In this document: one piece after another, positions 39,157-47,789 of the stretch
How positions within the stretch are numbered: position 1 is the first letter of the stretch
Layout: each line of letters opens with the position of its first letter
Assembly (NCBI GenBank): GCA_013289985.1
Contig: JABCYW010000006.1
Location: 29,694-93,693, forward strand
Length of the DNA stretch: 64,000 nt
Reading direction: 5' to 3'
From: Betaproteobacteria bacterium
GTDB lineage: Bacteria > Pseudomonadota > Gammaproteobacteria > Burkholderiales > Burkholderiaceae_C
Notes under the pieces: generated by a model
What the model saw: only the letters and a program-made list of their open reading frames with translations
Databases searched by the model: none
What the model was told of the DNA's origin: nothing
Made by a program: the position numbers and the translations under genes

Positions 39157-39217
39157 CATCGACGTCCCGACACCGCCAGGCCAGCGACGCCCAACACATC
39201 GATCAAGGAGGGCCGTC

Positions 39218-39673
39218 ATGTGCGAACTCTTCACTTCCCGGCTCGCGCCAAGGTCTTGTTTTCGTCCCGGTGATTCGTCGCAATACCAATTCGACACCAT
39301 GGTGCGACGCTATCGCGGCGGCGGCGGCCTGCTGACGGGCAACGAGGTCGCACAGCTCGTTGGCCGGCATGCAGACCAGTCGACGTCGCGCGTCGCGCAC
39401 TGGATCGTCGATCGCAGCGTGGTGAGCCTGTCGTGGCGCGCGCAGATCTGGCTGCCGCTGTTCCAGTTCGACTCCTGCGACATGTCGCTGCGTCCCGGCA
39501 CGGAGTGCGTCGTGCGCGAGTTGGCGCCGGTCTTCGACGACTGGGATCTCGCCGTGTGGTTCACGAATCCGAACGGCTGGCTCGACGACGCAATGCCGCT
39601 CGACGTGCTTGCGTTCGATCTGGCGGCCGTGCTGGACGCGGCCCGTGCGGATCGCTTCGTCGCGAAAGGCTGA
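39218..39673 (+). CDS. Protein with Xre/MbcA/ParS-like toxin-binding C-terminus (orphan)
   Basis: 151 residues from the ATG at 39218, with AAGGAG 7 bases upstream. The C-terminal third (DWDLAVWFTNPNGWLDDAMPLDVLAFDLAAVLDAARADRFVAKG) has the W-F-x-x-P-N-x-W-L...P-L-D-x-L pattern of the DUF2384 domain that binds RES-type toxins. The N-terminus contains GNEVAQLVGRH and a segment RVAHWIVDRSVVSLSWRAQIWLPLFQFD instead of a canonical Xre helix-turn-helix. No RES-domain toxin is visible next to it. It may be an orphan antitoxin or a housekeeping relative. Family assignment is from memory and moderate. Confidence 0.55.
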   Translation: MCELFTSRLAPRSCFRPGDSSQYQFDTMVRRYRGGGGLLTGNEVAQLVGRHADQSTSRVAHWIVDRSVVSLSWRAQIWLPLFQFDSCDMSLRPGTECVVRELAPVFDDWDLAVWFTNPNGWLDDAMPLDVLAFDLAAVLDAARADRFVAKG

Positions 39674-39699
39674 CGGTGTTCAACCCGGACGCACCTGCA

Positions 39700-40713
39700 C
39701 TACGAGCCGCCAAGGGCGGCGAGCATGGCGTCATTGAAGCGCGCCGCATCCTCGATCTGCGGAGCATGCCCGAAGCCAGGGAATTCGATCAACCGCGCGT
39801 GCGGGATCCGGGCCGCGGCTTCCTTGCCGAGCACGTCATAGTGGCCCACGCGGGCCTTGACGTCAGGCGCCGCGATGTCGCTGCCGATGGCCGTGGTGTC
39901 GGACGTGCCGATCATCAGCACGGTCCTTGGCTTCAACAACGGGAGTTCGTAGTAGACGGGCTGGGTGAAGATCATGTCGTAGATCAGCGCCGAGTTCCAG
40001 GCCACGATCTCGTGTCCCGTCCCCTGGTTCAAGCCGGCCAGCATGTCCACCCACTTCTCGTACTCCGGCTTCCATCGGTTGACGTAGTACGTCGCCCGCT
40101 CGTACTGCCGGATGCTGTCGGCGGAGACCTTCAGCTCCCGCTGGTACCACTGGTCGACGGTGCGCGAGGGCACGCCGAGCGCCTTCCAGTCCTCGAGGCC
40201 GATCGGGTTCGCCAGCACCAACGCGTCCGTCGCTTCGGGATACATCAACGCATATCGCACTGCCAGCATGCCACCGGTGGAATGGCCCACCACGCTGGCG
40301 TGCGCGACATCGAGTTGCCGCAGCAACGCGGCCGTGTTGGCGGCCAGTTGCTGGAAGCTGTACTGGTAGTGCGCGGGCTTGGTGGAGGCACAGAAACCGA
40401 TCTGGTCGGGCACGACGACGCGGTAGCCCGCGCGGCGCAGCGCGTCGATCTGGCTTTCCCACGTCGCACCGCAGAAGTTCTTGCCGTGCATCAGGACGAC
40501 GGTGCGGCCATTGGGTGCGACCGTCGGTGCGACGTCCATGTAGGCCATCTGGAGCGATTCGCCTTGCGACGTGAATGCGAAGTGCTTGAGCGGATGGGGG
40601 TAGTCGAATCCCTGCAACTCGGGCCCGTAGGTCGGAGCGGCCGCGGCAACGCCGGCAGCCAGGCAGAGGATGCAGGCGGTGGACGCGCTGGCGATCCGTG
40701 TGAACGTGTTCAT
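39700..40713 (-). CDS. Exported alpha/beta-hydrolase (Ser nucleophile)
   Basis: 337 residues with a signal peptide (about 1-25, ending VAAAAP). Catalytic features: VVLMHGKNFCGATW, PDQIGFCASTKP, nucleophile elbow VVGHSTGGMLAVRYA with Ser, a likely acid in MIGTSDTTAIGSD, and His in FPGFGHAPQIED. It differs from the two Asp-nucleophile hydrolases nearby and probably cleaves an ester or C-C bond in a periplasmic substrate. It is the last gene of an operon with two short-chain dehydrogenases, which suggests stepwise oxidation and hydrolysis of one compound. Confidence 0.87.
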   Translation of the reverse strand: MNTFTRIASASTACILCLAAGVAAAAPTYGPELQGFDYPHPLKHFAFTSQGESLQMAYMDVAPTVAPNGRTVVLMHGKNFCGATWESQIDALRRAGYRVVVPDQIGFCASTKPAHYQYSFQQLAANTAALLRQLDVAHASVVGHSTGGMLAVRYALMYPEATDALVLANPIGLEDWKALGVPSRTVDQWYQRELKVSADSIRQYERATYYVNRWKPEYEKWVDMLAGLNQGTGHEIVAWNSALIYDMIFTQPVYYELPLLKPRTVLMIGTSDTTAIGSDIAAPDVKARVGHYDVLGKEAAARIPHARLIEFPGFGHAPQIEDAARFNDAMLAALGGS

Positions 40714-40733
40714 GCAGGCTTCTTCGTGGAATG

Positions 40734-41525
40734 TCAGAAGGCGCTCTTGACCACGCCGCCGTCAACGCGAAGCGCCGCGCCGGTGGTGGCCGACGCGATG
40801 GGACTCGCCACATACGCCACGAGCGAGGCGACTTCCTGCGGCGTCGCGAAGCGCTTGATCAGCGACGTGGGACGCACGTGCTCGAAGAACTCCGCCTCGA
40901 CCTGCTCGAAGCTCTTTCCGTTCGCACGTGCCATGTCGTTGACGAAGTCGCCGACGCCGCGCGACTTCGTCGGGCCCGGCAGCACGCTGTTGACCGTGAT
41001 GCCGGTGCCGGCGACCGACTCCGCCAGGCCGCGCGAGACCGCGAGCTGCGCGGTCTTGGTCATGCCGTAGTGGATCATCTCGGTCGGGATCTGCACCGCG
41101 CTCTCGCTCGAGATGAAGATGATGCGCCCCCAGTTGGCCTGCCTCATCGCGGGCAGCACGAGACGCGCGAGGCGCACGCCGCTCAGCACGTTGACGTCGA
41201 AGAAGCGCCGCCAGTCCTCGTCGGGGATCTCCTCGAACGGCTTCGGCTCGAAGATGCCGAGGTTGTTGACGAGGATCGCGATGCCCGGATGACGCCGCAC
41301 GACGTCCTGCGCCGCATCGGCCTGGCTCAGGTCGCCTGCGTAGCCCTCGACCGTACCGCGCGTCTCCGAGCGCATCCGTGTCACGGCCTCGTCGACCGCC
41401 GCTTGGGTCCGGCCGTTGACGATGACGCGCGCGCCCTCGCGAGCCAAGGTTTGCGCGATGGCGTAGCCAATGCCGGCGGTGCTGCCGCTGACCAAGGCCA
41501 GCTTGCCGTCGAGTTGCAGGTCCAT
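40734..41525 (-). CDS. Short-chain dehydrogenase/reductase (SDR)
   Basis: 263-residue classical SDR. The NAD(P)-binding motif is SGSTAGIGYAIA (residues about 14-25), the structural NNLG motif is ILVNNLGIFEP, the catalytic Ser lies in IIFISSESAV, and the Tyr-x-x-x-Lys pair is YGMTK. The basic residue in IVNGRTQA suggests NADP(H) preference. Function within the family cannot be fixed. It lies between another SDR and an exported hydrolase, all minus strand and closely spaced (20 and 38 bases), so they are probably one operon. Confidence 0.9.
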   Translation of the reverse strand: MDLQLDGKLALVSGSTAGIGYAIAQTLAREGARVIVNGRTQAAVDEAVTRMRSETRGTVEGYAGDLSQADAAQDVVRRHPGIAILVNNLGIFEPKPFEEIPDEDWRRFFDVNVLSGVRLARLVLPAMRQANWGRIIFISSESAVQIPTEMIHYGMTKTAQLAVSRGLAESVAGTGITVNSVLPGPTKSRGVGDFVNDMARANGKSFEQVEAEFFEHVRPTSLIKRFATPQEVASLVAYVASPIASATTGAALRVDGGVVKSAF

Positions 41526-41563
41526 GTCGAATCTCCTTGTCGTGCGGTTGAAGGCGGCTCGCG

Positions 41564-42328
41564 TCAGGTCCGCGTGATCGAAGCACCGCCGTCCACGAGG
41601 GACGCGGTGCCGGTCACAAAGGCCGAGTCGTCGGACGCGAGGTACAGCACCGAGCGTGCCAGTTCTTCCGGCCGCGCGGCGCGCTTGAGCGCGTGCAGCC
41701 CGTTCACGAACGCGGTCTTCTCGGGGGTGTCGTTCATCGCGCGGTACATGTCGGTGTCAACCGCGCCGGGCAGGATCGCGTTGACACGGACGCCGCGCGG
41801 CCCGAACTCGGCGGCCAGCGTCTGCGTCAGGCCGATCAGGCCCGACTTGCTCGCGGCATACGCGGCGATTCCCGGGAACGCGAACGTATGGCCCACGAAC
41901 GTGGAGGTGAAGATGACGGAGCCGCCACCATGCTTGAGCATCTCGGCGATCTGGTGCTTGGCGCCGAGGAACGAGCCGGTGAGGTTGATGGCGATGGCAT
42001 CGCTCCAGCCCGCTTCGGATACGGTCGTGCTGTCGCCGGCCTCGCCGAGCGTGCCGGCGTTGTTGAAGGCGATGTCGAGACGCCCGAATTTCTTGACGGC
42101 CACAGCCACCAGGTCCTTGGCGTAGCTTTCGGCACGGACGTCGCCGGCGACGGCCACGGCCGAGCCACCGGCGCGCTCGATCTCGGCAACCAGGCTGTCC
42201 AGCTCGGCCTGGCGCCGTGCCCCGACGACGACCTTCGCGCCTTCAGCGGCGAAGAGGAGGGCGGTGGCCCGCCCGATGCCGGAGCTCGCGCCGGTGATGA
42301 TGGCGACCTTGTTTTGGAGGCGATTCAT
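41564..42328 (-). CDS. Short-chain dehydrogenase/reductase (SDR)
   Basis: 254-residue classical SDR with cofactor motif TGASSGIGRATA (about 13-24), NNAG in IAFNNAGTLGE, Ser in VIFTSTFVG, and YAASK as the catalytic Tyr/Lys pair. VVGARRQAE after the second strand suggests NADP(H). The C-terminal VTGTASLVDGGAS is typical. It is the first gene of the SDR-SDR-hydrolase run on the minus strand. Its natural substrate is unknown. The two SDRs are not close paralogues, so they likely catalyse different steps. Confidence 0.9.
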   Translation of the reverse strand: MNRLQNKVAIITGASSGIGRATALLFAAEGAKVVVGARRQAELDSLVAEIERAGGSAVAVAGDVRAESYAKDLVAVAVKKFGRLDIAFNNAGTLGEAGDSTTVSEAGWSDAIAINLTGSFLGAKHQIAEMLKHGGGSVIFTSTFVGHTFAFPGIAAYAASKSGLIGLTQTLAAEFGPRGVRVNAILPGAVDTDMYRAMNDTPEKTAFVNGLHALKRAARPEELARSVLYLASDDSAFVTGTASLVDGGASITRT

Positions 42329-42411
42329 GATGCGTTTCCTTCAGGGTGTGGCCGCGTGATTGCGGGCCGGGTGTAGCGGGTGGTCTCCTTGATCACCCGG
42401 AGCAGATGCCT

Positions 42412-43098
42412 CTAGCCCACGGGCTTCTCACAGTCGACATCAAGCGATCCGGAGACAGCGAGCAGCGCGAGAATGGCAAGCGGCAGCAGCAGTGCCAGCA
42501 TCGAGACCTGCAGTACCGCGAGGCCGCCCACGACCGCTCCGGCGCCGAATCCCACGATGGGCCAGAAGAACTTTCCGATGCGCTGGCGCAGCGCATCGTC
42601 CGCAGCGCCCCGCAACCAGTCGACGACGTCGAGCACGAGTTGCGTGACATTGCCCGTCATCACCGTGGTCGGGCTCAACGTGTGCCAGACGAGGCGGCCC
42701 GCGGCGTTCTGAACACCCATCGCGGCTGCGGCGAAGAGGCCTGTGGCGATGGCTGCGGCGGTTTCGGTGCTCGTGAACGGCGCGGCGCACCAACCCGAGG
42801 CCCCGCTCGCCAACAACAGCAAGGCCTGGAGGACGAGGAGCGGCGTGCTGCTTCGGTAGCCTCTTGCCGTTGCCAACAGCACCAGCATCCGTGCCAGCGC
42901 GATGCCCGCGATGAAGGCGGGAAACGCCAGGAACTTGAGCAGCACGCCGTGCCCGGGGTTGGCGAGTTCTGCGCCGATCAGCACGAAGTTGCCCGTCACG
43001 TGCGCGGTGAAGAGCCCGAACAAGGCGACGAAGCAGACCGTGTCCACATAGCCGGCGATGAAGGCCAGGCCGGTCGTTGCGAGCGTCAGGCGAGTCAT
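42412..43098 (-). CDS. YoaK/DUF1275 family membrane protein
   Basis: 228 residues with about six hydrophobic helices and the DUF1275 signatures near the N-terminus (AGYVDTVCFVALFGLFTAHVTGNFVLIG), in the middle (GLFAAAAMGVQNAAGR) and the GNVTQL segment. The family is widespread and its function is not established; small-molecule transport is often suggested. It lies on the minus strand between the amidohydrolase region and the SDR operon, with 83 bases to the first SDR. Confidence 0.88.
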   Translation of the reverse strand: MTRLTLATTGLAFIAGYVDTVCFVALFGLFTAHVTGNFVLIGAELANPGHGVLLKFLAFPAFIAGIALARMLVLLATARGYRSSTPLLVLQALLLLASGASGWCAAPFTSTETAAAIATGLFAAAAMGVQNAAGRLVWHTLSPTTVMTGNVTQLVLDVVDWLRGAADDALRQRIGKFFWPIVGFGAGAVVGGLAVLQVSMLALLLPLAILALLAVSGSLDVDCEKPVG

Positions 43099-43132
43099 GG
43101 CAGCGGCGTGATGTTGGCGAACGCTCCGGCGT

Positions 43133-43231
43133 TCAGGCGAGGTCGGCGCGCGATCGCAGCAAGTCGTGCCAGGCCACCAGCGCGAATCCGCCGACCAGGC
43201 CGAGGTGTTCGAAGAACGCGTTGGCCACCAT
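43133..43231 (-). pseudogene. Possible DoxX-like C-terminal remnant (32 codons)
   Basis: A short frame starts at ATG 43231, with GGAG 6 bases upstream, and reads MVANAFFEHLGLVGGFALVA followed by WHDLLRSRADLA. It resembles the last helix of DoxX/YphA-type membrane proteins (FF-x-N-x-x-L-x-G-G-x-L-L). The normal N-terminal three helices are absent, because the amidohydrolase stop is only 36 bases upstream. DoxX genes are common companions of such hydrolase clusters. It could also be a genuine tiny membrane protein or chance. Confidence 0.3.
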
Positions 43232-43267
43232 GAAACGCTCCGGTCAGTGGATTGTTTTCATGGCGCG

Positions 43268-45160
43268 TCAGACCGCCCAGCAGCCGCAGCCCAGCGCGCC
43301 CCAGAATCCCTTGAGATCCGAAGCAGGCACGGTGCGGCGGGTGGCCGCGAGATGATCGTGCCCGTGCACGAGGCAGGCTTGACTGCAGCCACACGCAGCC
43401 GTCGCGTTCCGCCGCAGCACGGATTGCAACGGCGCGCCGACGACGTCGGATTTCCGGTGGTACCCGACGAAGCGACGCACCGGCGACCAGTCGGGCATGG
43501 CGGGCGGCGGGCCGCCGTCGTCCCAGGATGCGAACGCTCCGGCACCGTAGACCACCTTGCCGCCGACGATCGTCAGCAGCGCCGTGGTGTCCGGAATATC
43601 GCTCTCGGGGCAGCCGAAGAAGTCGCGATCCGGCACGACCAGGTCGGCGAGCGCACCCTCGCGTATCACGCCCTTGGCGCCGGCCTCATTGGAGAACCAC
43701 GCCACCTTCTCCGTCCACAGGCGCAGCGCCGTCTCGCGATCGAGGCAGTTGCTCTGCGGGTAGAGCCTCAGGCCGCCCACCGTCGAACCGGTGATCAACC
43801 ACGACAGCGAGACCCAGGGGTTGTGGCTGGACACACGCGTCGCGTCCGTGCCGGCCGAGACGTTCACGCCCCGGGCCAGCATGCGTGCGATCGGCGGCGT
43901 GTTCTCGGCGGCCTTCGCCCCGTAGCGCTCGACGAAATACTCGCCCTGGTAGGCCATGCGGTGCTGCACCGAGATGCCGCCACCGAGCGCGGCGATGCGG
44001 TCGATGGACTCGTCGGAGATCGTCTCGGCATGGTCGAAGATCCAGTTCAGACCTTCGAGCGGGATGTCGTTGTCGACCCGCTCGAAGACGTCGAGCGCAC
44101 GACGGATGGTCTCGTCGTAGGTCGCGTGCAGCCGCCACGGCCAGCGGTTCTGCGCCAGGATGCGCACGACGCCCTCGAGGTCGTCCTCCATGCCCGCGCC
44201 CGTCTCGGGCCGGGGCTGGCGGAAGTCCTCGAAGTCGGCCGCGGAGAAGACCAGCATCTCGCCGGCGCCGTTGTGACGGAAGTAGTCGTCGCCCTGCTTG
44301 TACTTCGACATTGCCGTCCAGCGCAGGAAATCGTCCTTCTCCTGCTTGGGCTTCTGCGTGAACAGGTTGTAGGCGATGCGTACCGTGAGCAGCTTCTCGT
44401 CGGCGAGTTGCTGGATGACCTTGTAGTCGTCGGGATAGTTGTGGAAGCCGCCACCGGCGTCGATCACGCTCGTCACGCCCAGGCGATTGAGCTCGCGCAT
44501 GTAGTGGCGCGTCGAGTTGAGCTGGTACTCGTAGGGCAGCGTCGGCCCCTTGGACAACGTCGAGTAGAGGATCCACGCGTTGGGTTTCGCGAGCAGCAGT
44601 CCGGTCGAGTTGCCCGCGCCGTCGCGCACGATCTGGCCGCCGGGCGGCTCGGGGGTGTCTTTCGTGTAGCCGACCACGCGCAACGCCGCCGCATTGAGCA
44701 GCGCACGATCGTAGAGGTGCAGGATGAAGACCGGCGTGTCGGGGGCGACGGCGTTCAGTTCGTCGAACGTCGGCAGGCGCCTCTCGTCGAACTGCTGCTC
44801 GGTGAATCCGCCGATGACGCGTACCCATTGTGGCGAAGGCGTGACCGCGACCTGCTTCTTCAGCAGCGCCATGGCGTCCGCGAGGCTGCGGATGCCATCC
44901 CAGCGCAACTCCATGTTGAAGTGCAGGCCGCCACGGATGACGTGGATGTGGCTGTCGCACAAGCCGGGCAACGCCGGGCGCCCGCCGAGGTCGATCAGGC
45001 GAGTCGCGGCGCCGGCCAGCGGCATGACCTCCGCATCCGTGCCGACGCGGACGAAGCGGCCGTCCTTGATGGCGACTGCCGCGGCGGCTGGCCGCGCGCG
45101 ATCCAGCGTCGTGAAACGGCCGTGGTGGAGGATCAGGTCGGGGACGTTGGCTTCAGCCAT
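43268..45160 (-). CDS. YtcJ-like metal-dependent amidohydrolase with Cys/His-rich tail
   Basis: 630-residue member of the amidohydrolase superfamily. The metal-binding H-x-H is in LCDSHIHVIRGG (about 69-71), later ligands include HATYDE and FDHAE, and the catalytic Asp is in SAGTDATRV. The fold ends at about residue 570 (MPDWSPVRRFVGYH), as in YtcJ-type enzymes. It is followed by a tail of about 55 residues with CGCSQACLVHGHDH and FWGALGCGCWAV, which looks like an extra metal or redox site. The protein is cytosolic, with no signal peptide. It overlaps the XapX gene by 8 bases, and an isochorismatase-family hydrolase is encoded divergently. The substrate is unknown. Confidence 0.88.
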   Translation of the reverse strand: MAEANVPDLILHHGRFTTLDRARPAAAAVAIKDGRFVRVGTDAEVMPLAGAATRLIDLGGRPALPGLCDSHIHVIRGGLHFNMELRWDGIRSLADAMALLKKQVAVTPSPQWVRVIGGFTEQQFDERRLPTFDELNAVAPDTPVFILHLYDRALLNAAALRVVGYTKDTPEPPGGQIVRDGAGNSTGLLLAKPNAWILYSTLSKGPTLPYEYQLNSTRHYMRELNRLGVTSVIDAGGGFHNYPDDYKVIQQLADEKLLTVRIAYNLFTQKPKQEKDDFLRWTAMSKYKQGDDYFRHNGAGEMLVFSAADFEDFRQPRPETGAGMEDDLEGVVRILAQNRWPWRLHATYDETIRRALDVFERVDNDIPLEGLNWIFDHAETISDESIDRIAALGGGISVQHRMAYQGEYFVERYGAKAAENTPPIARMLARGVNVSAGTDATRVSSHNPWVSLSWLITGSTVGGLRLYPQSNCLDRETALRLWTEKVAWFSNEAGAKGVIREGALADLVVPDRDFFGCPESDIPDTTALLTIVGGKVVYGAGAFASWDDGGPPPAMPDWSPVRRFVGYHRKSDVVGAPLQSVLRRNATAACGCSQACLVHGHDHLAATRRTVPASDLKGFWGALGCGCWAV

Positions 45161-45458
45161 GGCGATGTGCTCCGGTGTCTTGGTCTGCGGCTTGCGAATC
45201 TCGAGCGAGGTGGCTCCCGGTGTTCCTGCACTGGGGCAACCGGCCGAAGACGTGCGGCTTCACCTGGTCGTCCACCCACGAGGCTTCCTTCTCGTGGCCC
45301 AGCGCATGCCGGACCAGTGGCGGAATCTGCTCGCCGAGAAGGATGCCCAGCAGGCCGACGAGCGCGACGACCGGCGGCGCCGGCGAGCGGACGCGCAGCA
45401 CCGCGTAGATGATTCCGACGAGCAGGCCGACCGCGAGAGCGACCAGGTAGGACTTCAT
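45153..45458 (-). CDS. XapX domain small membrane protein
   Basis: 101 residues from the ATG at 45458 (GGAG 6 bases upstream); another ATG 12 bases earlier is possible. The first half is the XapX domain: MKSYLVALAVGLLVGIIYAV, then RSPAPPVVALVGLLGILLGEQ, two membrane helices with small-residue packing. A hydrophilic tail of about 47 residues follows and ends HRHG. XapX proteins are of unknown function and often sit beside amidohydrolases and cysteine hydrolases, as here. The gene overlaps the amidohydrolase start, indicating coupled translation. Confidence 0.8.
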   Translation of the reverse strand: MKSYLVALAVGLLVGIIYAVLRVRSPAPPVVALVGLLGILLGEQIPPLVRHALGHEKEASWVDDQVKPHVFGRLPQCRNTGSHLARDSQAADQDTGAHRHG

Positions 45459-45764
45459 GAAGGACTCCATCGATGGCTCGGCGGCGGGTGCTGACCGAGC
45501 GGCGTGAAATCCAGTTTCGTCGCCGCTGCCGCAAGCGCAATCTCTCGTTGGAGGGAGGCGCGCTCTCCCACCCTTGATTGCAGCGGAAGCCGATCGGCAC
45601 GACCCATGGACGGATCCCCTGCGAAAGAGGGATGCGATGCCCCGCCAACAGGAGAGCCACACGCCGTCATGCCCGCCTAGGCTCGGTTTGGTATCGGGCG
45701 AGAGACGTATCGCGCGATGCATTTTCCGCCTCGCGCGGCGGCCTCACACCTCCCGGAGAACCGT
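45459..45764. other. Divergent intergenic region, 306 bases
   Basis: It separates the XapX/amidohydrolase operon from the isochorismatase-family gene and should contain both promoters. I see no convincing gene. GGGAG...CTCTCCC near 45555-45575 could form a weak hairpin, and I cannot assign promoter hexamers with confidence. Confidence 0.4.
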
Positions 45765-46403
45765 ATGAGCAAGACCGATTTCGTCACGCCCGACAACTCA
45801 GCCGTCGTGCTGATCGACTACCAGCCCGCGATGTACCAGGGCGTCCAGAGCCACGACCGGCTGGGCGTCGTGCACAACGTCCAGGTGTTGGCCAAGGCGG
45901 CGCAGGTATTTGGCCTGCCGATCGTGCTGTCCACCGTCGCCAAGGACTCGTTCTCGGGCCCGTTCATGCCCGAGGTGACCGAGCTGTTCCCCAAGATCAA
46001 GGTCGTCGATCGCACGTCGATCAACGCGTGGCTCGATGCCGGCTTTCGCGACGCGCTGAAAGCGACGAAGCGCAAGAAGATCATCCTCGCCGGGCTGTGG
46101 ACGGAGGCGTGCGTCATGTTCCCCTCGCTGGACCTGCTGGCGGCCGGCTATGAGGTGTACGTGCCCACCGACGCCTGCGGCGACGTCACGCCGGAGGCGC
46201 ACGAGCGCGCGGTGACTCGGCTCGTGCAGGCGGGCGCCGTTCCCGTGACCTCGTTGCAGGTCCTCTTCGAGTTGCAGCAGGACTGGGCGCGCGGCGAGAC
46301 CTACGGCGGCGTGATGGACATCCTCAAGGCGCATTCGCCGTACGGCATCCAGGTGCGGTTCTCGAAGTGGGCGCTGGGGGAACACGCGAGCGAAGGCGCT
46401 TGA
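45765..46403 (+). CDS. Isochorismatase-family cysteine hydrolase (YcaC-like)
   Basis: 212 residues from the ATG at 45765, with CGGAGA just upstream. The cysteine-hydrolase triad is visible: Asp in AVVLIDYQPAMY, Lys in LSTVAKDSFSG, and Cys in LAGLWTEACVMFP. The sequence DACGDVTPEAHERAVTRLVQAG and the C-terminal extension SPYGIQVRFSKW match the YcaC subgroup, whose physiological substrates are unproven. It is divergent from the XapX-amidohydrolase operon, a neighbourhood repeated in many proteobacteria, so the products probably act in one pathway (inference). Confidence 0.88.
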   Translation: MSKTDFVTPDNSAVVLIDYQPAMYQGVQSHDRLGVVHNVQVLAKAAQVFGLPIVLSTVAKDSFSGPFMPEVTELFPKIKVVDRTSINAWLDAGFRDALKATKRKKIILAGLWTEACVMFPSLDLLAAGYEVYVPTDACGDVTPEAHERAVTRLVQAGAVPVTSLQVLFELQQDWARGETYGGVMDILKAHSPYGIQVRFSKWALGEHASEGA

Positions 46404-46550
46404 ACGCCTGACTGGTGCCTCTCGATGGCTCGATCGGTCGATACGGCCTCCCCTCATCGAGGGTGTCGGTCGCCGGGCCGGCCCGCGACAGTGGGCGCTG
46501 TCCACCGCGGACGTCTCCGCACCGGCCTTTTCCAAGCGAAAGGATTCTTC

Positions 46551-47789
46551 ATGACCCCCGTCTCTCCCATGCTCGCCGCGGCGCTGGCCATCTTGCTGGC
46601 GGCCCAGCCCGCCGAGGCGCGATCCGACCGCGTGCAGTCCGTCGGATCGATGACCTTCGCCGACGCCGACACGCTGGTCGTCTCCGACTGGCGCGCCGGC
46701 GAATTGCACGCGCTGACGCTGCCGCCCGCACATGGCACCGGCAAGCCCTTCAACCTGAGCGATGTGTCGTCGTCGATCGCGAAGGCTCTCCACACGCAGC
46801 CCGACAAGCTGCGCTTCGAGGATCTCGCCTTCCGCCCCGACGCCGAGATGGCCTACATCAGCCTGTCGGTGCTTCGAGCCACGGGCAGCCCGGCGCCGGC
46901 GATCGTGGCGGTCGATGCTTCCGGCCACGTCAGCGCGATCGATCTCGCGAAGACCCGGCACGCCTCCGTGCCGATCGCGAGCGTGCCGTCGGCCGACAAG
47001 ATGCTGTGGCGCGACGTGCCGGAGGCCACGCTGACCGTGACCAACATGACGGTCCACGACAAGAAGCTCTACGTGGCCGGCCTGTCGAACGCCAGCTTCG
47101 CCTCCACGCTGCGCATCTACGACCTGCCGCTGGTCGCCGCCGGCACCGCCACGAGCATCGAGATGTACCACCCGGTGCACAACCAGCTCGAGACGCGCGC
47201 ACCGATCCGCGAGATGACGATCGTCTCCCTCGACGGCGAGCCGACGCTCGTCGCCGCATTCGCCTGCACGCCGCTCGTGACGATCCCGCTGAAGGATCTG
47301 AAGGACGGCGCGCACGTCGTGGCGAAGACCGTTGGCGAACTGGGCTGGGGCAGCGCACCGGTCGGCATGGTGAGCTACGACACCGAGCAGGGGCCCGTCA
47401 TCGTGCTGGCCAACTCGCGCAAGGCGGCCGACCTGCTGTCGGTCGCCGACATCGCCAAGGCGTCCGCGCAGCCCGGGCTGAAGACGCCGATCAAGTGGCC
47501 GACGGATCCCTTGCTGGGCGTGAAGGCGATCTACCTGCCCATCGCGAGCGTCGCCCGCATCGGCATACAGGACAAGGACTTCCTCGCCGCGCTGCGTCGC
47601 AACGAGGAGTCCGGTGCCATGGAACTCGTGTCCATGCGCAAGGGCGCGTTCTTGCGCCTGAGCGACTTCGTGAACGAGTACGACTTCGCGGACTACCGGT
47701 ATCCGCCGGATGACGGCTGGCATGGCGTGCACCACCAGTTGCGCACCGACGAGGGCTATCCGGACCTGGCGGTGCGGGCGCAGCAGTGA
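46551..47789 (+). CDS. Exported protein of unknown function (possible beta-propeller)
   Basis: 412 residues from the ATG at 46551 with AAAGGA upstream. The signal peptide (about 1-23) ends QPAEA-RS. The mature part is rich in short beta-strand repeats such as DTLVVSDWRAGELHAL, KLYVAGLSNASFASTLRIYDL and GPVIVLANSRKAADLLSV, which suggest a WD/NHL-like propeller. No catalytic motif is apparent. The TGA overlaps the GTG start of the next gene by 4 bases, so the two exported proteins are translationally coupled. I do not recognise the family. Confidence 0.75.
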   Translation: MTPVSPMLAAALAILLAAQPAEARSDRVQSVGSMTFADADTLVVSDWRAGELHALTLPPAHGTGKPFNLSDVSSSIAKALHTQPDKLRFEDLAFRPDAEMAYISLSVLRATGSPAPAIVAVDASGHVSAIDLAKTRHASVPIASVPSADKMLWRDVPEATLTVTNMTVHDKKLYVAGLSNASFASTLRIYDLPLVAAGTATSIEMYHPVHNQLETRAPIREMTIVSLDGEPTLVAAFACTPLVTIPLKDLKDGAHVVAKTVGELGWGSAPVGMVSYDTEQGPVIVLANSRKAADLLSVADIAKASAQPGLKTPIKWPTDPLLGVKAIYLPIASVARIGIQDKDFLAALRRNEESGAMELVSMRKGAFLRLSDFVNEYDFADYRYPPDDGWHGVHHQLRTDEGYPDLAVRAQQ

